This document shows positions 8,917 to 18,136 of a DNA stretch of 42,806 bases, piece by piece (position 1 is the stretch's first letter; each line of letters begins with the position of its first letter). The DNA lies in NCBI GenBank assembly GCA_003134075.1, contig PLAI01000150.1, positions 1 through 42,806 on the forward strand, given 5' to 3'. The translations under genes and the position numbers were made by a program. The notes under the pieces were generated by a model. It searched no databases, was not told the DNA's origin, and saw nothing but the letters and a program-made list of their open reading frames with translations. This stretch comes from Methylocystaceae bacterium (lineage in GTDB: Bacteria > Pseudomonadota > Alphaproteobacteria > Rhizobiales > Beijerinckiaceae).

Positions 8917-9786
8917 CTAACCTGTCAGCCGGTGACAAAGCCCGTCCAGCTGCTCCAGCGTCTCGTAGCGGATGCGCAGTTCGCCGCGCTCGCCATTGTG
9001 ATGAATCGTCACCGTTAGGCCCAATGCGTCGCTTAGCGTCTTTTCGACGGCGAGTGTGTCGGCGTCCTTGCCCTCGCGCGGCTTGCGCGGCTTGACGCCC
9101 GCGTCGGATGCCTGGCGCCGCGCGAGTTCCTCGATGTCGCGCACGGTCAGGTCGTCGGCGACAATTTTACGCGCCACCGCCTCCGGATCTTTCACCGACA
9201 GTAGCGCGCGAGCATGGCCGGCGGAAATGGCGCCGTCCGCGACAAGGCGCCGGGTCGCCTCGGGCAAATTCAGCAGCCGGAGCGTGTTGGCGACATGCGA
9301 GCGGCTTTTGCCGATGATTTTCGCCAGCTCCGATTGGGAATAGCCGAAATCGGCCCCAAGCCGCTCATACCCGCGCGCTTCCTCGATCGCGTTGAGATCC
9401 TCCCGCTGGACGTTCTCGATGATCGCCAGTTCGAGAGCCTCGCGGTCGTCGGCCTCATGAATGACCACGGGAATATCGGCGAGACTCGCGAGTTGGGCGG
9501 CGCGCCAACGCCGTTCGCCGGCGATGATTTCATATGCGTCGGCGACGCCGGCGATGGTGCGGACGACGACCGGCTGAATAATGCCCTTTTCACGAATCGA
9601 AGCGGCGAGGTCCGCGAGGTCCTCGTCGCGAAAACTGGTACGCGGGTTGCGCGGATTGGGACGCAGAAATTCGATGGGAATACGGCGCTGACCACGCGTG
9701 CGCTCGATCGCCGGCGCCTCGTCGCCAGCGTCGCCGATTAAGGCCGCCAAGCCCCTGCCCAAACGCGGCCGTGCTTCCTCCGCCAT
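8917..9786 (-). CDS. parB: Chromosome-partitioning protein ParB
   Basis: 289 residues from the ATG at 9786, beginning MAEEARPRLGRGLAALIGD, the standard ParB opening. It contains the nucleotide-binding motif GERRWRAA (ParB/Srx box II region), ENVQREDLNAIEEARGY, the helix-turn-helix YSQSELAKIIGKSRSHVANTLRLL, and a C-terminal dimerisation segment. ParB binds parS, spreads as a CTP-dependent clamp and loads SMC; two perfect parS sites lie 1.2 and 3.4 kb away. It is downstream of parA in one operon, 35 bp apart. Confidence 0.95.
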   Translation of the reverse strand: MAEEARPRLGRGLAALIGDAGDEAPAIERTRGQRRIPIEFLRPNPRNPRTSFRDEDLADLAASIREKGIIQPVVVRTIAGVADAYEIIAGERRWRAAQLASLADIPVVIHEADDREALELAIIENVQREDLNAIEEARGYERLGADFGYSQSELAKIIGKSRSHVANTLRLLNLPEATRRLVADGAISAGHARALLSVKDPEAVARKIVADDLTVRDIEELARRQASDAGVKPRKPREGKDADTLAVEKTLSDALGLTVTIHHNGERGELRIRYETLEQLDGLCHRLTG

Positions 9787-9821
9787 CTCAGAACTTCCCC
9801 TCAAACATTCGCCGCGGCCGA

Positions 9822-10643
9822 TCAGGCGGCGCGCAGGCGCCTTTCTCTCCGAATGACTTCGGAGGCCAGCTTCAGATAGGCTTGGCTGCCAACGCATTTC
9901 AGATCATAGAGCAGCACCGGCTTGCCATGCGAGGGCGCCTCGGATATCCGCACATTGCGCGGAATCATCGTCTCGTAAACCTTGTCGCCCATAAAGCGGC
10001 GCACGTCCGCGACCACCTGCATCGCGAGATTATTGCGCGCGTCGAACATGGTCAGGACAACGCCGTGGATCGACAGCTTGGGATTCAGGGTGCGTTTGAC
10101 CTGCTCGACCGTCGACAGAAGCTGCGACAAGCCTTCGAGCGCGAAAAATTCGCATTGTAACGGCACGACAACCGCGTCGGCGCTGGCGAGCGCGTTGATT
10201 GTCAGAAGATTGAGCGACGGCGGACAGTCAATGAGAATATAGCTGTAGTGGCGCGCATTGACATGCCGCTCAGCGGCGGCCAACTCCGCCAGCGCGCGCT
10301 TCAAGCGAAAGGCGCGGTCCTTGTCGCCGGCGATTTCAAGTTCCACGCCGAGAAGGTCGAGGGTCGACGGCGCGACCGACAAACGCGGCACCGCCGTTGG
10401 CACGATAGCGTCGTCGAGACTGCTTTCCCCGAGCAGAACGTCATAGGTGGAAATGCTTCGGCTTTTGCGATCGACGCCAAGACCGGTCGAGGCGTTGCCC
10501 TGTGGATCGAGGTCGATGACCAGCACATTCTCTCCGACGGCGGCAAGCGCCGTCCCGAGATTGATCGCCGTCGTGGTCTTACCAACGCCGCCCTTCTGAT
10601 TGGCGAGCACGAGGACGCGCGGAACGATTGGCAACTCGGTCAA
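9822..10643 (-). CDS. parA: Chromosome-partitioning ATPase ParA
   Basis: 273 residues. It has the deviant Walker A LANQKGGVGKTTTAINLG, Walker A' VIDLDPQGNASTGLG, and ILIDCPPSLNLLTINAL. Start chosen at the TTG at 10,643, since GGAG lies 8 nt upstream and the next in-frame starts would cut into the first beta strand. It forms the nucleoid-bound gradient that drives ParB-parS segregation. Its order rsmG-parA-parB is conserved near alphaproteobacterial origins. Confidence 0.94.
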   Translation of the reverse strand: MTELPIVPRVLVLANQKGGVGKTTTAINLGTALAAVGENVLVIDLDPQGNASTGLGVDRKSRSISTYDVLLGESSLDDAIVPTAVPRLSVAPSTLDLLGVELEIAGDKDRAFRLKRALAELAAAERHVNARHYSYILIDCPPSLNLLTINALASADAVVVPLQCEFFALEGLSQLLSTVEQVKRTLNPKLSIHGVVLTMFDARNNLAMQVVADVRRFMGDKVYETMIPRNVRISEAPSHGKPVLLYDLKCVGSQAYLKLASEVIRRERRLRAA

Positions 10644-10669
10644 GGCTAATCTCCGGAGACCTGGTCTCT

Positions 10670-11332
10670 TCAGCGCGGGGGTGCGCTCGTTCCGTTTGAA
10701 TTGGCCTTTTCCACGACAATAATACGCGCGGCGGTATTGGTGCGGCTAACGATGCTTCGTGTCTGGAAGCTACTCTCCGGCGTCAAGCCGGTCAATTCGC
10801 CGCGCCAATCTTCGCCCTTTAAAAACACGCCAATGGCTTTTTTCAACAGATGTTCGCGCGACCAGTCGACAAGGCGCGGCAGGGGCGCCAGGGCCCGGGC
10901 GCAAATTCCTTCGATTTGACCGATCAGCGGCGGCAATTCCGATTCGATGCGCCCCACATGGACGATCGCCGGCGCGCCTGTTTCACGTGAAACAGCTCTC
11001 AGAAAAGCCGCCTTCCGTTGGTCGCTCTCGATCAAATGGACGACCGCTCCGGCGCGCGGCTTTAGCAAGATCGCCAGAACCATTCCGGGAAATCCGGCGC
11101 CCGAACCCAGGTCCGCCCAGCGAGAAATATTGGGGAAGGTTTCGAGAAGCTGCGCCGAATCGGCGAAATGCCGGGTCCAAAGCGCTTCCAGGGTTGGACC
11201 CGAGACCAAATTGATTTTCGGCTGCCACGCCCGCAGCAAGGCCTCATAGGCCTCCAATTCGGCACCCGCCCCGGCTAGCAAGGGGCAAAGCGCGATAGCC
11301 GCCGCCTTGTCGGAATGCGCCCCCTTGCTCAC
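10670..11332 (-). CDS. rsmG: 16S rRNA (guanine527-N7)-methyltransferase RsmG (GidB)
   Basis: 220 residues with [25 protein letters not shown], the SAM-binding [19 protein letters not shown], and the ICARALAPL motif. It methylates G527 of 16S rRNA. It starts at a GTG whose last bases overlap the mnmG stop (GTGA), indicating translational coupling. A perfect parS site is embedded in its coding sequence, encoding V-S-R-E-T. Confidence 0.94.
   Translation of the reverse strand: MSKGAHSDKAAAIALCPLLAGAGAELEAYEALLRAWQPKINLVSGPTLEALWTRHFADSAQLLETFPNISRWADLGSGAGFPGMVLAILLKPRAGAVVHLIESDQRKAAFLRAVSRETGAPAIVHVGRIESELPPLIGQIEGICARALAPLPRLVDWSREHLLKKAIGVFLKGEDWRGELTGLTPESSFQTRSIVSRTNTAARIIVVEKANSNGTSAPPR
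10979..10994. promoter_or_regulatory. parS: parS site 1 (ParB-binding), inside rsmG
   Basis: TGTTTCACGTGAAACA is a perfect 16-bp palindrome identical to the canonical bacterial parS consensus TGTTNCACGTGAAACA. It lies within the rsmG coding sequence, about 1.2 kb from parB and 7 kb from oriC. Confidence 0.95.
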
Positions 11333-13176
11333 CCGCGTCGCGCCCGCGCGGCGAGAAGCGTGAGAGCCGCCGGAGTGATTCCCTCGATCCGCTGAGCCTG
11401 ACCAATGGTGCGCGGCCGCAGAAATTTGAGCTTGGCTGTCAACTCGGCTGATAGTCCCACGATCCCCGCATAGTCCAGCGCCGGCGGAAGCGAAAGCTCT
11501 TCGTCGCGGCGATAGGCCTCAATGTCCGAGGCCTGGCGGTCGAGATAGACCGCATAACGCGCGTCGATCTCAACCTGAGCCGCGGTGGCGTCGTCGATCG
11601 AGGTGAGTTCCGGCCAAATCGCGCGCAGCCGGTCGAAACCGATCTCCGGGAAGGACAACAGCGCGAAAGCGCTGCGCCTTTGACCGTCTTGCGTCACTGG
11701 CAGCCCATGCCGCGCCGCGGCGGCGGATGTCAACGCGAGGCCTTCGACCATGGCGCGCGCCTGCGCCAGCCGCGCCGACCTCTCACCAAAGATTTCCGCA
11801 CGCGCCGCGCCGACACAGCCGAGTTCGAGCCCGCGCGGGGTTAGCCGCTCGTCGGCGTTGTCGGCGCGCAGCGACAGGCGATATTCCGCGCGAGAGGTGA
11901 ACATGCGATAGGGCTCACTGACCCCGCGCGTGACGAGATCATCGATCATGACCCCAAGATAGGCCTCGGCCCGGTCGAACAGAATGGCTGGGCTGGACGC
12001 CGCGAACGCGGCGGCGTTGAGGCCGGCGACGAGCCCTTGCGCGCCCGCCTCCTCATAGCCCGTGGTGCCGTTGATCTGGCCGGCGAAAAACAGCCCCACG
12101 ATACGCTTCGTCTGCAGCGAGGCGTCCAGCTCGCGCGGGTCGACATAATCGTATTCGATCGCATAGCCAGGCCGCAAGATATGCGCCTCCTCCAGGCCGG
12201 GAATTGCGTTGATGAATGCCTGCTGCGTCGCCTCGGGCAGGGAGGTCGAGACGCCATTAGGATAAACCGTCGAGTCGTCCAATCCCTCGGGCTCCAGAAA
12301 AATCTGGTGTCCATCGCGATCGCCGAAACGCGTCACCTTATCCTCGATCGACGGGCAGTAGCGCGGACCAGGCCCGGAAATGGCGCCAGTCCGCATCGGC
12401 GAGCGCGAGAGATCGGCCTGTATGATCTTGTGCGAGGCAAGCGTCGTGCGGGTGATGTGACAGGCGATCTGGCGATTCACGATCTTTCGGGTCAAAGCGG
12501 AAAAGGGCTCCGGCTCCGCATCGCCCCATTGCGGCTCGAGGCGGTCCCATTGGATCGTCGCGCCGTCCAGCCTCGGCGGCGTGCCGGTCTTAAGTCGAGC
12601 AACCGAGAAGCCCGCGCGTCGCAGACTTGCCCCGAGTCCATTGGCCGGCGCATCACCCATGCGGCCCGCTGGCACGCGGAGATCCCCGATATGGATCACG
12701 CCGTTGAGAAATGTTCCAGTCGCCAGGACCACGGCCCGGGCGTGAACGGTCTCGTCGACGAGTTTCACTCCAATTACTCGCCCATTCTCCAATGCCAGAT
12801 CTTCGACAGAGCCCTCAAGAACCGATAGATTCTCCGTCGCCTCGATCGCCGCCCGCATCGCGGCGCGATAGAGCTTGCGGTCGGCCTGGGCGCGGGGACC
12901 GCGCACGGCAGGCCCCTTTGAGCGGTTAAGCACCTTGAACTGAATCCCGGCGGCGTCGGCGACCCGGCCCATCAGCCCGTCGAGCGCGTCGATCTCCCGC
13001 ACCAACTGGCCCTTTCCAAGCCCGCCAATCGCCGGATTACAAGACATCGCGCCGATTGTCCCGCGCGACTGAGTCACCAGCGCCGTGCGCGCGCCAAGAC
13101 GTGCCGCCGCCGCGGCTGCTTCGCAGCCGGCATGGCCGCCGCCAATCACGATTACATCGTAGCATAGCCGCCTCAC
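11329..13176 (-). CDS. mnmG: tRNA uridine-5-carboxymethylaminomethyl modification enzyme MnmG (GidA)
   Basis: 615 residues from a GTG at 13,176 that follows GGGAGG by 9 nt; the open frame extends further but those residues do not belong to the family. The FAD-binding [23 protein letters not shown] opens the protein, then [24 protein letters not shown], the [11 protein letters not shown] segment, [12 protein letters not shown] and the [18 protein letters not shown] motif. With MnmE it modifies wobble U34 of several tRNAs. Downstream of mnmE (34 bp), overlapping rsmG by 4 nt. Confidence 0.95.
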   Translation of the reverse strand: MRRLCYDVIVIGGGHAGCEAAAAAARLGARTALVTQSRGTIGAMSCNPAIGGLGKGQLVREIDALDGLMGRVADAAGIQFKVLNRSKGPAVRGPRAQADRKLYRAAMRAAIEATENLSVLEGSVEDLALENGRVIGVKLVDETVHARAVVLATGTFLNGVIHIGDLRVPAGRMGDAPANGLGASLRRAGFSVARLKTGTPPRLDGATIQWDRLEPQWGDAEPEPFSALTRKIVNRQIACHITRTTLASHKIIQADLSRSPMRTGAISGPGPRYCPSIEDKVTRFGDRDGHQIFLEPEGLDDSTVYPNGVSTSLPEATQQAFINAIPGLEEAHILRPGYAIEYDYVDPRELDASLQTKRIVGLFFAGQINGTTGYEEAGAQGLVAGLNAAAFAASSPAILFDRAEAYLGVMIDDLVTRGVSEPYRMFTSRAEYRLSLRADNADERLTPRGLELGCVGAARAEIFGERSARLAQARAMVEGLALTSAAAARHGLPVTQDGQRRSAFALLSFPEIGFDRLRAIWPELTSIDDATAAQVEIDARYAVYLDRQASDIEAYRRDEELSLPPALDYAGIVGLSAELTAKLKFLRPRTIGQAQRIEGITPAALTLLAARARRG

Positions 13177-13191
13177 GGCGCGGATCCTCCC

Positions 13192-13207
13192 TGTTTCACG
13201 TGAAACA
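13192..13207. promoter_or_regulatory. parS: parS site 2 (ParB-binding), mnmE-mnmG gap
   Basis: A second perfect TGTTTCACGTGAAACA palindrome, in the 34-bp gap between the mnmE stop and the mnmG GTG. It sits just upstream of the mnmG ribosome-binding site, so ParB occupancy might also affect mnmG transcription. Confidence 0.95.
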
Positions 13208-13210
13208 TAA

Positions 13211-14518
13211 TTACTTTCCGATGCAAAAACGAGAGAATACCACATCCAGTACTTGCTCGACGTCAATCGCGCCGACGATTCGCTCAAGCGATCGGGCCGC
13301 CAATCTTATCTCCTCGGCGACAAGTTCCAAGGGCCTCCCGCGCGTCAGCGCCGCCGCGATAAAATCTCGCGCGGCGCCTATGGCGTCGCGATGGCGCTCG
13401 CGAATAACCAGGGCGGAGGAGCCATCGCCCAGCATCGCGCGCGCGCGCGTGGCGATTTCTTCGCATAACTCGTCAATGCCCAGTCCCGTGCGCGAGGAAA
13501 TCGCAAGACAACCGACTTGGGGCGGGAATGCATCGGCCTTCGCCGCGATCCGCAAAATCTCGGCGGCGCCCGTGTCGACATCAGGCGGCGGCGCCGCGCC
13601 GGCTTCCGACAGCCACAGCAGCAGATCGGCCTCGCCAGCCCGCGCTCGCGCCCGTCCGACTCCGATGCACTCGACCGCGTCCTCGGTCTCGCGCAACCCC
13701 GCCGTGTCGATGAGAGTGACGGGCATCCCCCCGAGATTCAGCTCAACCTCGATCATGTCGCGCGTCGTTCCCGGAATTTCCGAAACAATCGCGACCTCGC
13801 GCCGCGCCAGCAAATTGAGCAGCGTCGACTTGCCGGCGTTGGGAGGACCGAGGATCAATACCATAAATCCGTCGCGCAGCCGCTCGGAAGCCGGCGCGCG
13901 GCGTAAAACCTCGTCCATTCGCGCCATGAGAGGACACAAAACGCGGCCCAGCGCGTCCAGCGAAAAACCCCCCACATCACTCTCATCCGAAAAATCCAGC
14001 TCCGCCGCGAGCAACGCCGAAGCTTCGACCAGCCCGCCACGCCAATCATCCACCTGCCGCCGAAGCGCGCCGCCCGCCACTCGCAGCGCTTGGCGGCGCT
14101 GAAATTCGGTTTGCGCGTCGATCAAATCGGCGAGAGCCTCCGCCTGTGACAAATCCATCTTGCCGTTAATAAAGGCGCGCCGGGCGAATTCGCCCGGCTC
14201 GGCCGCGCGTAACCCGGTCCGTCGCCGGAGCAGCGACAAAATAGCATCGACGACCGCGCGGCTCCCGTGGAGCTGAAATTCGGCGCAGTCTTCCCCCGTC
14301 GCCGAATTGGGTCCGGGGAACCAGAGCGCCAGGCCCTCGTCAAGCGTCTCGTTTGTTTGGGGATCGCGAAAACGCGCGAAATGCGCATGCCTCGGCTCGG
14401 GGCTCACCCCGGTAAAATCGGCCAAGGCGTCTCGCGCACAAGGCCCGGAGAGACGGATCACCGCGACCGCGGAGCGTCCCGCGCCTGTCGCCAAAGCGAA
14501 GATCGTGTCGTCCGGCAT
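13211..14518 (-). CDS. mnmE: tRNA modification GTPase MnmE (TrmE)
   Basis: 435 residues. Starts [20 protein letters not shown]; an N-terminal tetrahydrofolate-binding domain carries the SGP and EFTLHGS-like (EFQLHGS) motifs. The G domain lies in the second half: G1 [13 protein letters not shown]2 GTTRD, G3 DTAGLRE. It ends in the invariant FCIGK, whose Cys is catalytic. It partners MnmG in U34 modification. The ATG at 14,518 is preferred over an in-frame start 13 codons upstream because it matches the family N-terminus and follows GAGGGCGA. Confidence 0.95.
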   Translation of the reverse strand: MPDDTIFALATGAGRSAVAVIRLSGPCARDALADFTGVSPEPRHAHFARFRDPQTNETLDEGLALWFPGPNSATGEDCAEFQLHGSRAVVDAILSLLRRRTGLRAAEPGEFARRAFINGKMDLSQAEALADLIDAQTEFQRRQALRVAGGALRRQVDDWRGGLVEASALLAAELDFSDESDVGGFSLDALGRVLCPLMARMDEVLRRAPASERLRDGFMVLILGPPNAGKSTLLNLLARREVAIVSEIPGTTRDMIEVELNLGGMPVTLIDTAGLRETEDAVECIGVGRARARAGEADLLLWLSEAGAAPPPDVDTGAAEILRIAAKADAFPPQVGCLAISSRTGLGIDELCEEIATRARAMLGDGSSALVIRERHRDAIGAARDFIAAALTRGRPLELVAEEIRLAARSLERIVGAIDVEQVLDVVFSRFCIGK

Positions 14519-14579
14519 TCGCCCTCGCAGGGGGTCGTTAACGGGCGCGCGGCGCAACGTTGCGCGCGCCCGCGCCGTC

Positions 14580-15848
14580 TCAGGTGTTCATCGAATCGAA
14601 GAACGACGCATTGCCTTTCGGCGTCTCGCGCAGCTTGCCGAGCAGGAACTCGATCGCGTCGACCGTGCCCATCGGGTTGAGAATCCGGCGCAGCACGTAC
14701 ATCTTTTTGAGAATGTCGCCGGGAACCAACAATTCTTCCTTGCGCGTGCCGGACCTCGTGATGTCGATCGCCGGGAAGACGCGCTTATCCGCGACCTTGC
14801 GGTCGAGAATGATCTCGGAGTTGCCGGTGCCCTTGAACTCCTCGAAAATCACTTCGTCCATGCGCGATCCCGTGTCGATCAGCGCGGTGGCGATAATAGT
14901 CAGCGAGCCGCCTTCCTCGATGTTGCGGGCCGCGCCAAAAAAGCGCTTGGGCCGCTGCAGCGCGTTGGCGTCAACGCCGCCGGTCAACACCTTGCCCGAC
15001 GAGGGAACAACGGTGTTATAGGCGCGGCCCAGGCGCGTGATCGAATCCAGCAGAATCACCACGTCGCGGCGGTGTTCGACAAGACGCTTGGCTTTTTCGA
15101 TCACCATTTCCGCGACCTGAACGTGGCGCACCGCCGGCTCGTCGAAGGTCGAGGACACGACCTCGCCGCGCACCGAGCGCTGCATGTCCGTGACTTCCTC
15201 GGGGCGTTCGTCGATCAGCAGCACTATCAAGTAGCATTCGGGGTGATTGGTGGTGATCGACTGCGCGATGTTTTGCAGCAGCACGGTCTTGCCGGTGCGC
15301 GGCGGAGCGACCACCAGCGCGCGCTGGCCCTTCCCGATCGGCGCGACGAGATCGATGACGCGCGACGACAGCTCCTTGCGGGTGGGATCTTCGATTTCGA
15401 GCTTCAGCCGCTCATTGGGATAGAGCGGCGTCAGATTGTCGAAAGGAACCTTGTGGCGGATCTTTTCAGGGTCCTCGAAATTGATCGTATTGACCTTAAG
15501 CAGCGCGAAATAGCGTTCGTTCTCCTTGGGACTGCGGATAATGCCCTCGACCGTGTCGCCCGTGCGCAGACCAAATTTGCGGATTTGCGAAGGCGAAACA
15601 TAAATATCGTCCGGTCCCGCGAGATAATTGGAGTCGGGCGAACGCAGGAAGGCGAAGCCGTCCGACAACACCTCGACAACGCCCTCGCCAACGATCTCTA
15701 CGTCGCGGCTGGCGAATTGCTTCAAAATTGCGAACAGCAGCTCCTGCTTGCGCAGCAGAGATGCGTTCTCCACCTCGTGCTCCTCGGCGAAAGCCAGGAG
15801 TTCGGCGGCGGTTTTGGACTTTAAGTCGGAAAGTTTGATTTCCCGCAT
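14580..15848 (-). CDS. rho: Transcription termination factor Rho
   Basis: 422 residues from the ATG at 15,848 ([20 protein letters not shown]). N-terminal Rho helix domain, then the cold-shock-like RNA-binding domain ([11 protein letters not shown]-type segment here as [28 protein letters not shown]). The RecA-like motor follows: Walker [37 protein letters not shown], and the Q-loop/secondary RNA site around GALIDTGS-like [16 protein letters not shown] hexameric helicase that ends untranslated transcripts. Upstream of mnmE, as is usual near alphaproteobacterial origins. Confidence 0.97.
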   Translation of the reverse strand: MREIKLSDLKSKTAAELLAFAEEHEVENASLLRKQELLFAILKQFASRDVEIVGEGVVEVLSDGFAFLRSPDSNYLAGPDDIYVSPSQIRKFGLRTGDTVEGIIRSPKENERYFALLKVNTINFEDPEKIRHKVPFDNLTPLYPNERLKLEIEDPTRKELSSRVIDLVAPIGKGQRALVVAPPRTGKTVLLQNIAQSITTNHPECYLIVLLIDERPEEVTDMQRSVRGEVVSSTFDEPAVRHVQVAEMVIEKAKRLVEHRRDVVILLDSITRLGRAYNTVVPSSGKVLTGGVDANALQRPKRFFGAARNIEEGGSLTIIATALIDTGSRMDEVIFEEFKGTGNSEIILDRKVADKRVFPAIDITRSGTRKEELLVPGDILKKMYVLRRILNPMGTVDAIEFLLGKLRETPKGNASFFDSMNT

Positions 15849-16217
15849 GGGGACAAGCCTCGAATCGATAGGCGATCGGATAGAGCGGAGAGAAGAGCGG
15901 CAGGAAGGCGGGAGAATCTCCCGAAGCGCCAATTAAAGCGCGCCGATTGAAGCGGCGGTCGCTAGAACGACAATCTGCCGTACGGAGGGGACGACAGTCT
16001 ATTAAACACATTTGGCTCGGAAAGCAAGATCACGCCGAAACAATATGGAAACGCTAGGCACGCTTGATCCCAGCTAGGAATTCCCGCGTCTCCTGGCGCG
16101 AATACACGCGCCTCTTTTAGTCGCGGAACGCCGTAAGAAGGCGCCCGTGGCCGATCGACGGGCTTATTCCCAAGAATCAAAATGCGCGCGAAATCCTCGG
16201 TCCGCTCCGCCACGGTC
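15849..16217. other. Intergenic region between hemJ and rho
   Basis: About 370 bp without a convincing gene. It holds the rho leader and, being downstream of the hemE-hemJ operon, probably its transcript end. An 83-codon minus-strand ORF here has no recognisable family or good ribosome-binding site. I see no clear intrinsic terminator and no RNA gene. Confidence 0.5.
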
Positions 16218-16637
16218 TTAAAATGGCTTCACAATCACGAAAATCACAATCGCGATCATCAGCACTGTCGGCGCCTCGTTATAGAAGCGGAAAAATTTCG
16301 CCGAGCGTGTGTTGCGGTCCTCAGCGAAGGCTTTTTGGAGAACGCCGTCGTAAAAGTGAAGGGCGGTCAGCAGCACGACCGCCAGCATCTTCGAATGAAA
16401 CCAGAACGCGTGAAAGTGCGCGCCCTGCACGGCCAGAGTCACGCCGGTGATCCAGGATAGCAACATCGCGGGAACCATGATGAAACGCAGCAGTTTGCGC
16501 TCCATTGTCTTGAAAGTCTCCGACTGCCCGCCTGGGCCGGCGCCAGCGTGATAGACAAAGAGCCGCGGCAGATAGAGCAGCCCCGCCATCCAGGAGATTA
16601 TGGAGATCACATGCAGAGCTTTGATCCACGGATACAT
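16218..16637 (-). CDS. hemJ: Protoporphyrinogen IX oxidase HemJ
   Basis: 139 residues, four predicted membrane helices. It opens with WIKALHVISIISWMAGLLYLPRLFVYH, holding the conserved His of HemJ, and has the MERKLLRFIMVPAML segment and FFRFYNEAPTVLMIAIV at the C-terminus. Family knowledge: the haem-dependent oxidase that replaces HemG/HemY in most alphaproteobacteria, converting protoporphyrinogen IX to protoporphyrin IX in the inner membrane. Only 3 bp separates it from hemE, so the two form a haem operon. Confidence 0.93.
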   Translation of the reverse strand: MYPWIKALHVISIISWMAGLLYLPRLFVYHAGAGPGGQSETFKTMERKLLRFIMVPAMLLSWITGVTLAVQGAHFHAFWFHSKMLAVVLLTALHFYDGVLQKAFAEDRNTRSAKFFRFYNEAPTVLMIAIVIFVIVKPF

Positions 16638-16640
16638 TAT

Positions 16641-17678
16641 TCAAGCCCCCGATTTGCGGATCAGATCCACCAGCCGCTCGACATGCGCGATTGGCGTCTG
16701 GGGCAAAATGCCGTGACCTAGATTGAAGATATGCGGGTGACCCTTGAGCGCGTCCAAGATCGCCTCCACCTCTTGGTCGAGCGCCGCGCCGCCCGCGAGC
16801 AACGCCAACGGGTCGAGATTTCCCTGCAAGGCGGCGCGCCCCGCCGTCTCTTGCGCCGCCCAAACCGGGTCGGCCGCCGTATCGAGCCCGTAGGCGTCGG
16901 CGCCAAGTTCCGCGACCAGACGACATAAATGCGTTCCCGCGCCGCGCGCGAAGGCGATCACCGCCGCATTCGGGCGCTCCGTCTTTATCCGCGAAACGAT
17001 TTTCCGCAGCGGAGAAAACACCCAGTTTTCAAATTCACGGGGCGGCAAGACGCCAGCCCAACTGTCGAAGATTTGGACAACCTCGACGCCGGCGTCGATC
17101 TGGCGCAAAAGATAGCCAATTGAGGCTTCAGTGAGCTTTTCGATCAGAATGTCGAAGGCCTCGGGGTGACGATAAGCGAAAAGACGCGCCGGCGCCTGGT
17201 CGCTGGTGCCTTGGCCCGCGATCATATAGCTCGCGACCGTCCAGGGCGCTCCGCAGAAACCGATAAATGCCGTTTGAGTGGGCAAGGCGCTTTTCACCCG
17301 ATCGACCGTTTCAAAAACCGGCGCGAGACGGCTATAATCGGGAACGTCGCGCAAGCGGGACAGATTCTCCGGCGCCTCGATCGGCTCCAATCTGGGGCCG
17401 GCGCCGCTCTCGAAGGAAACCTTCTGTCCGAGAGCGTCGGGAATGACCAGAATGTCGCTGAACAGGATCGCCGCGTCGAAACCAAACCGCCGTATCGGCT
17501 GCAAGGTCGCTTCCGCCGCCGCCGCAGGCGAATAGCAGAAATCCAGGAAACTCGCCGATTTAGCCCTGAGTTCTCGATATTCCGGCAAATAGCGCCCAGC
17601 TTGGCGCATCAGCCAGAGCGGTGGATTCGCGGTTGTTTTTCCGCGCAAAACCGAAAGGAGCGGCTTTTCGTTGTTCAT
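16641..17678 (-). CDS. hemE: Uroporphyrinogen decarboxylase
   Basis: 345 residues from the ATG at 17,678. It shows the two family signatures, PPLWLMRQAGRYLPEYR (residues ~20-36) and GFCGAPWTVASYM, plus the catalytic Asp region AAILFSDILVIPDALG. It decarboxylates uroporphyrinogen III to coproporphyrinogen III. The extra 21 codons of open frame upstream run into the AT-rich origin and are not expected in the family. hemE flanking the origin is the hallmark of Caulobacter-type oriC. Confidence 0.95.
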   Translation of the reverse strand: MNNEKPLLSVLRGKTTANPPLWLMRQAGRYLPEYRELRAKSASFLDFCYSPAAAAEATLQPIRRFGFDAAILFSDILVIPDALGQKVSFESGAGPRLEPIEAPENLSRLRDVPDYSRLAPVFETVDRVKSALPTQTAFIGFCGAPWTVASYMIAGQGTSDQAPARLFAYRHPEAFDILIEKLTEASIGYLLRQIDAGVEVVQIFDSWAGVLPPREFENWVFSPLRKIVSRIKTERPNAAVIAFARGAGTHLCRLVAELGADAYGLDTAADPVWAAQETAGRAALQGNLDPLALLAGGAALDQEVEAILDALKGHPHIFNLGHGILPQTPIAHVERLVDLIRKSGA

Positions 17679-17783
17679 GCGAAGGGGTCCAGGTAGCGTT
17701 GGGAGGCGCCAGCGCCGATAATCCGTTTGCTTGGAGAGCAAGCAACGAGCTAAACCTTTTTTTCATAAAAATAAAGAGATTAG

Positions 17784-17798
17784 TTAAACCTATATTAA
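17784..17798. promoter_or_regulatory. CtrA-binding site in oriC
   Basis: TTAA-ACCTATA-TTAA followed by CC is an exact match to the CtrA consensus TTAA-N7-TTAAC. It sits in the AT-rich left part of oriC, upstream of hemE. In Caulobacter, CtrA bound to such sites silences origin firing and affects the hemE promoter; the same role is inferred here. Confidence 0.65.
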
Positions 17799-17847
17799 CC
17801 TGTTTCTGTTACACCCGCTCAAGCGACGGTTAATTTTTATTAACTAT

Positions 17848-17856
17848 TTTTCCACA
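17848..17856 (+). promoter_or_regulatory. DnaA box (exact TTWTNCACA)
   Basis: TTTTCCACA matches the DnaA consensus exactly. Single-mismatch candidates accompany it: 17,868-17,876 (minus strand, TTTATCACA), 17,899-17,907 (minus strand, TAATCCACA), 18,009-18,017 (TTATCGACA) and 18,047-18,055 (TTATCCCCA). Confidence 0.6.
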
Positions 17857-18014
17857 GCTTGGCGCGATGTGATAAAGTTTTCCAAAGGCCTGTTAATATG
17901 TGGATTAATTTTGAATATTGATATATTTCAATATGTTGGTCATCATTTTAGCGGGGTGTGGCTTCGCCGATGTTTTCATTCCGCCGAAAACCCGGACATC
18001 GTGGGCTTTTATCG

Positions 18015-18030
18015 ACAGGTTTAAACCTGT
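18015..18030. repeat. 16-bp perfect palindrome in oriC
   Basis: ACAGGTTTAAACCTGT reads the same on both strands. It overlaps the 3' end of a DnaA-like 9-mer (18,009-18,017). It could bind a dimeric regulator of initiation. Confidence 0.6.
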
Positions 18031-18136
18031 TGAAGATTGGCTGGGCTTATCCCCACCTATACAATAACGATGGGTTCTGGCCCGAATTATCCCCGGTATC
18101 CCGAGACCAGGGGCTCCTGTGGATGGCTTTTCCGAT

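Larger units (their letters stand above)
17740..18136. other. oriC: Putative chromosomal replication origin (oriC)
   Basis: This ~400-bp gap between hemE and maf is the most AT-rich stretch in the window (especially 17,755-17,850 and 17,905-17,960) and has no gene. It holds one exact TTWTNCACA DnaA box and several single-mismatch boxes, a perfect CtrA-type TTAA-N7-TTAA at 17,784, a near-repeat TTAA-N8-TTAA at 17,893, and a perfect 16-bp palindrome at 18,015-18,030. The location next to hemE, with rho, mnmE, mnmG, rsmG and parAB on the left and maf-coaE-dnaQ on the right, matches the known alphaproteobacterial origin. Positional and motif evidence only. Confidence 0.82.

Noticed and set aside
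12037-12828. 263-codon plus-strand frame opposite mnmG
   Set aside because: Antisense shadow of a fully motif-supported gene.
14307-15824. 505-codon plus-strand frame opposite rho and mnmE
   Set aside because: Long only because of high GC; rho and mnmE on the other strand are unmistakable.
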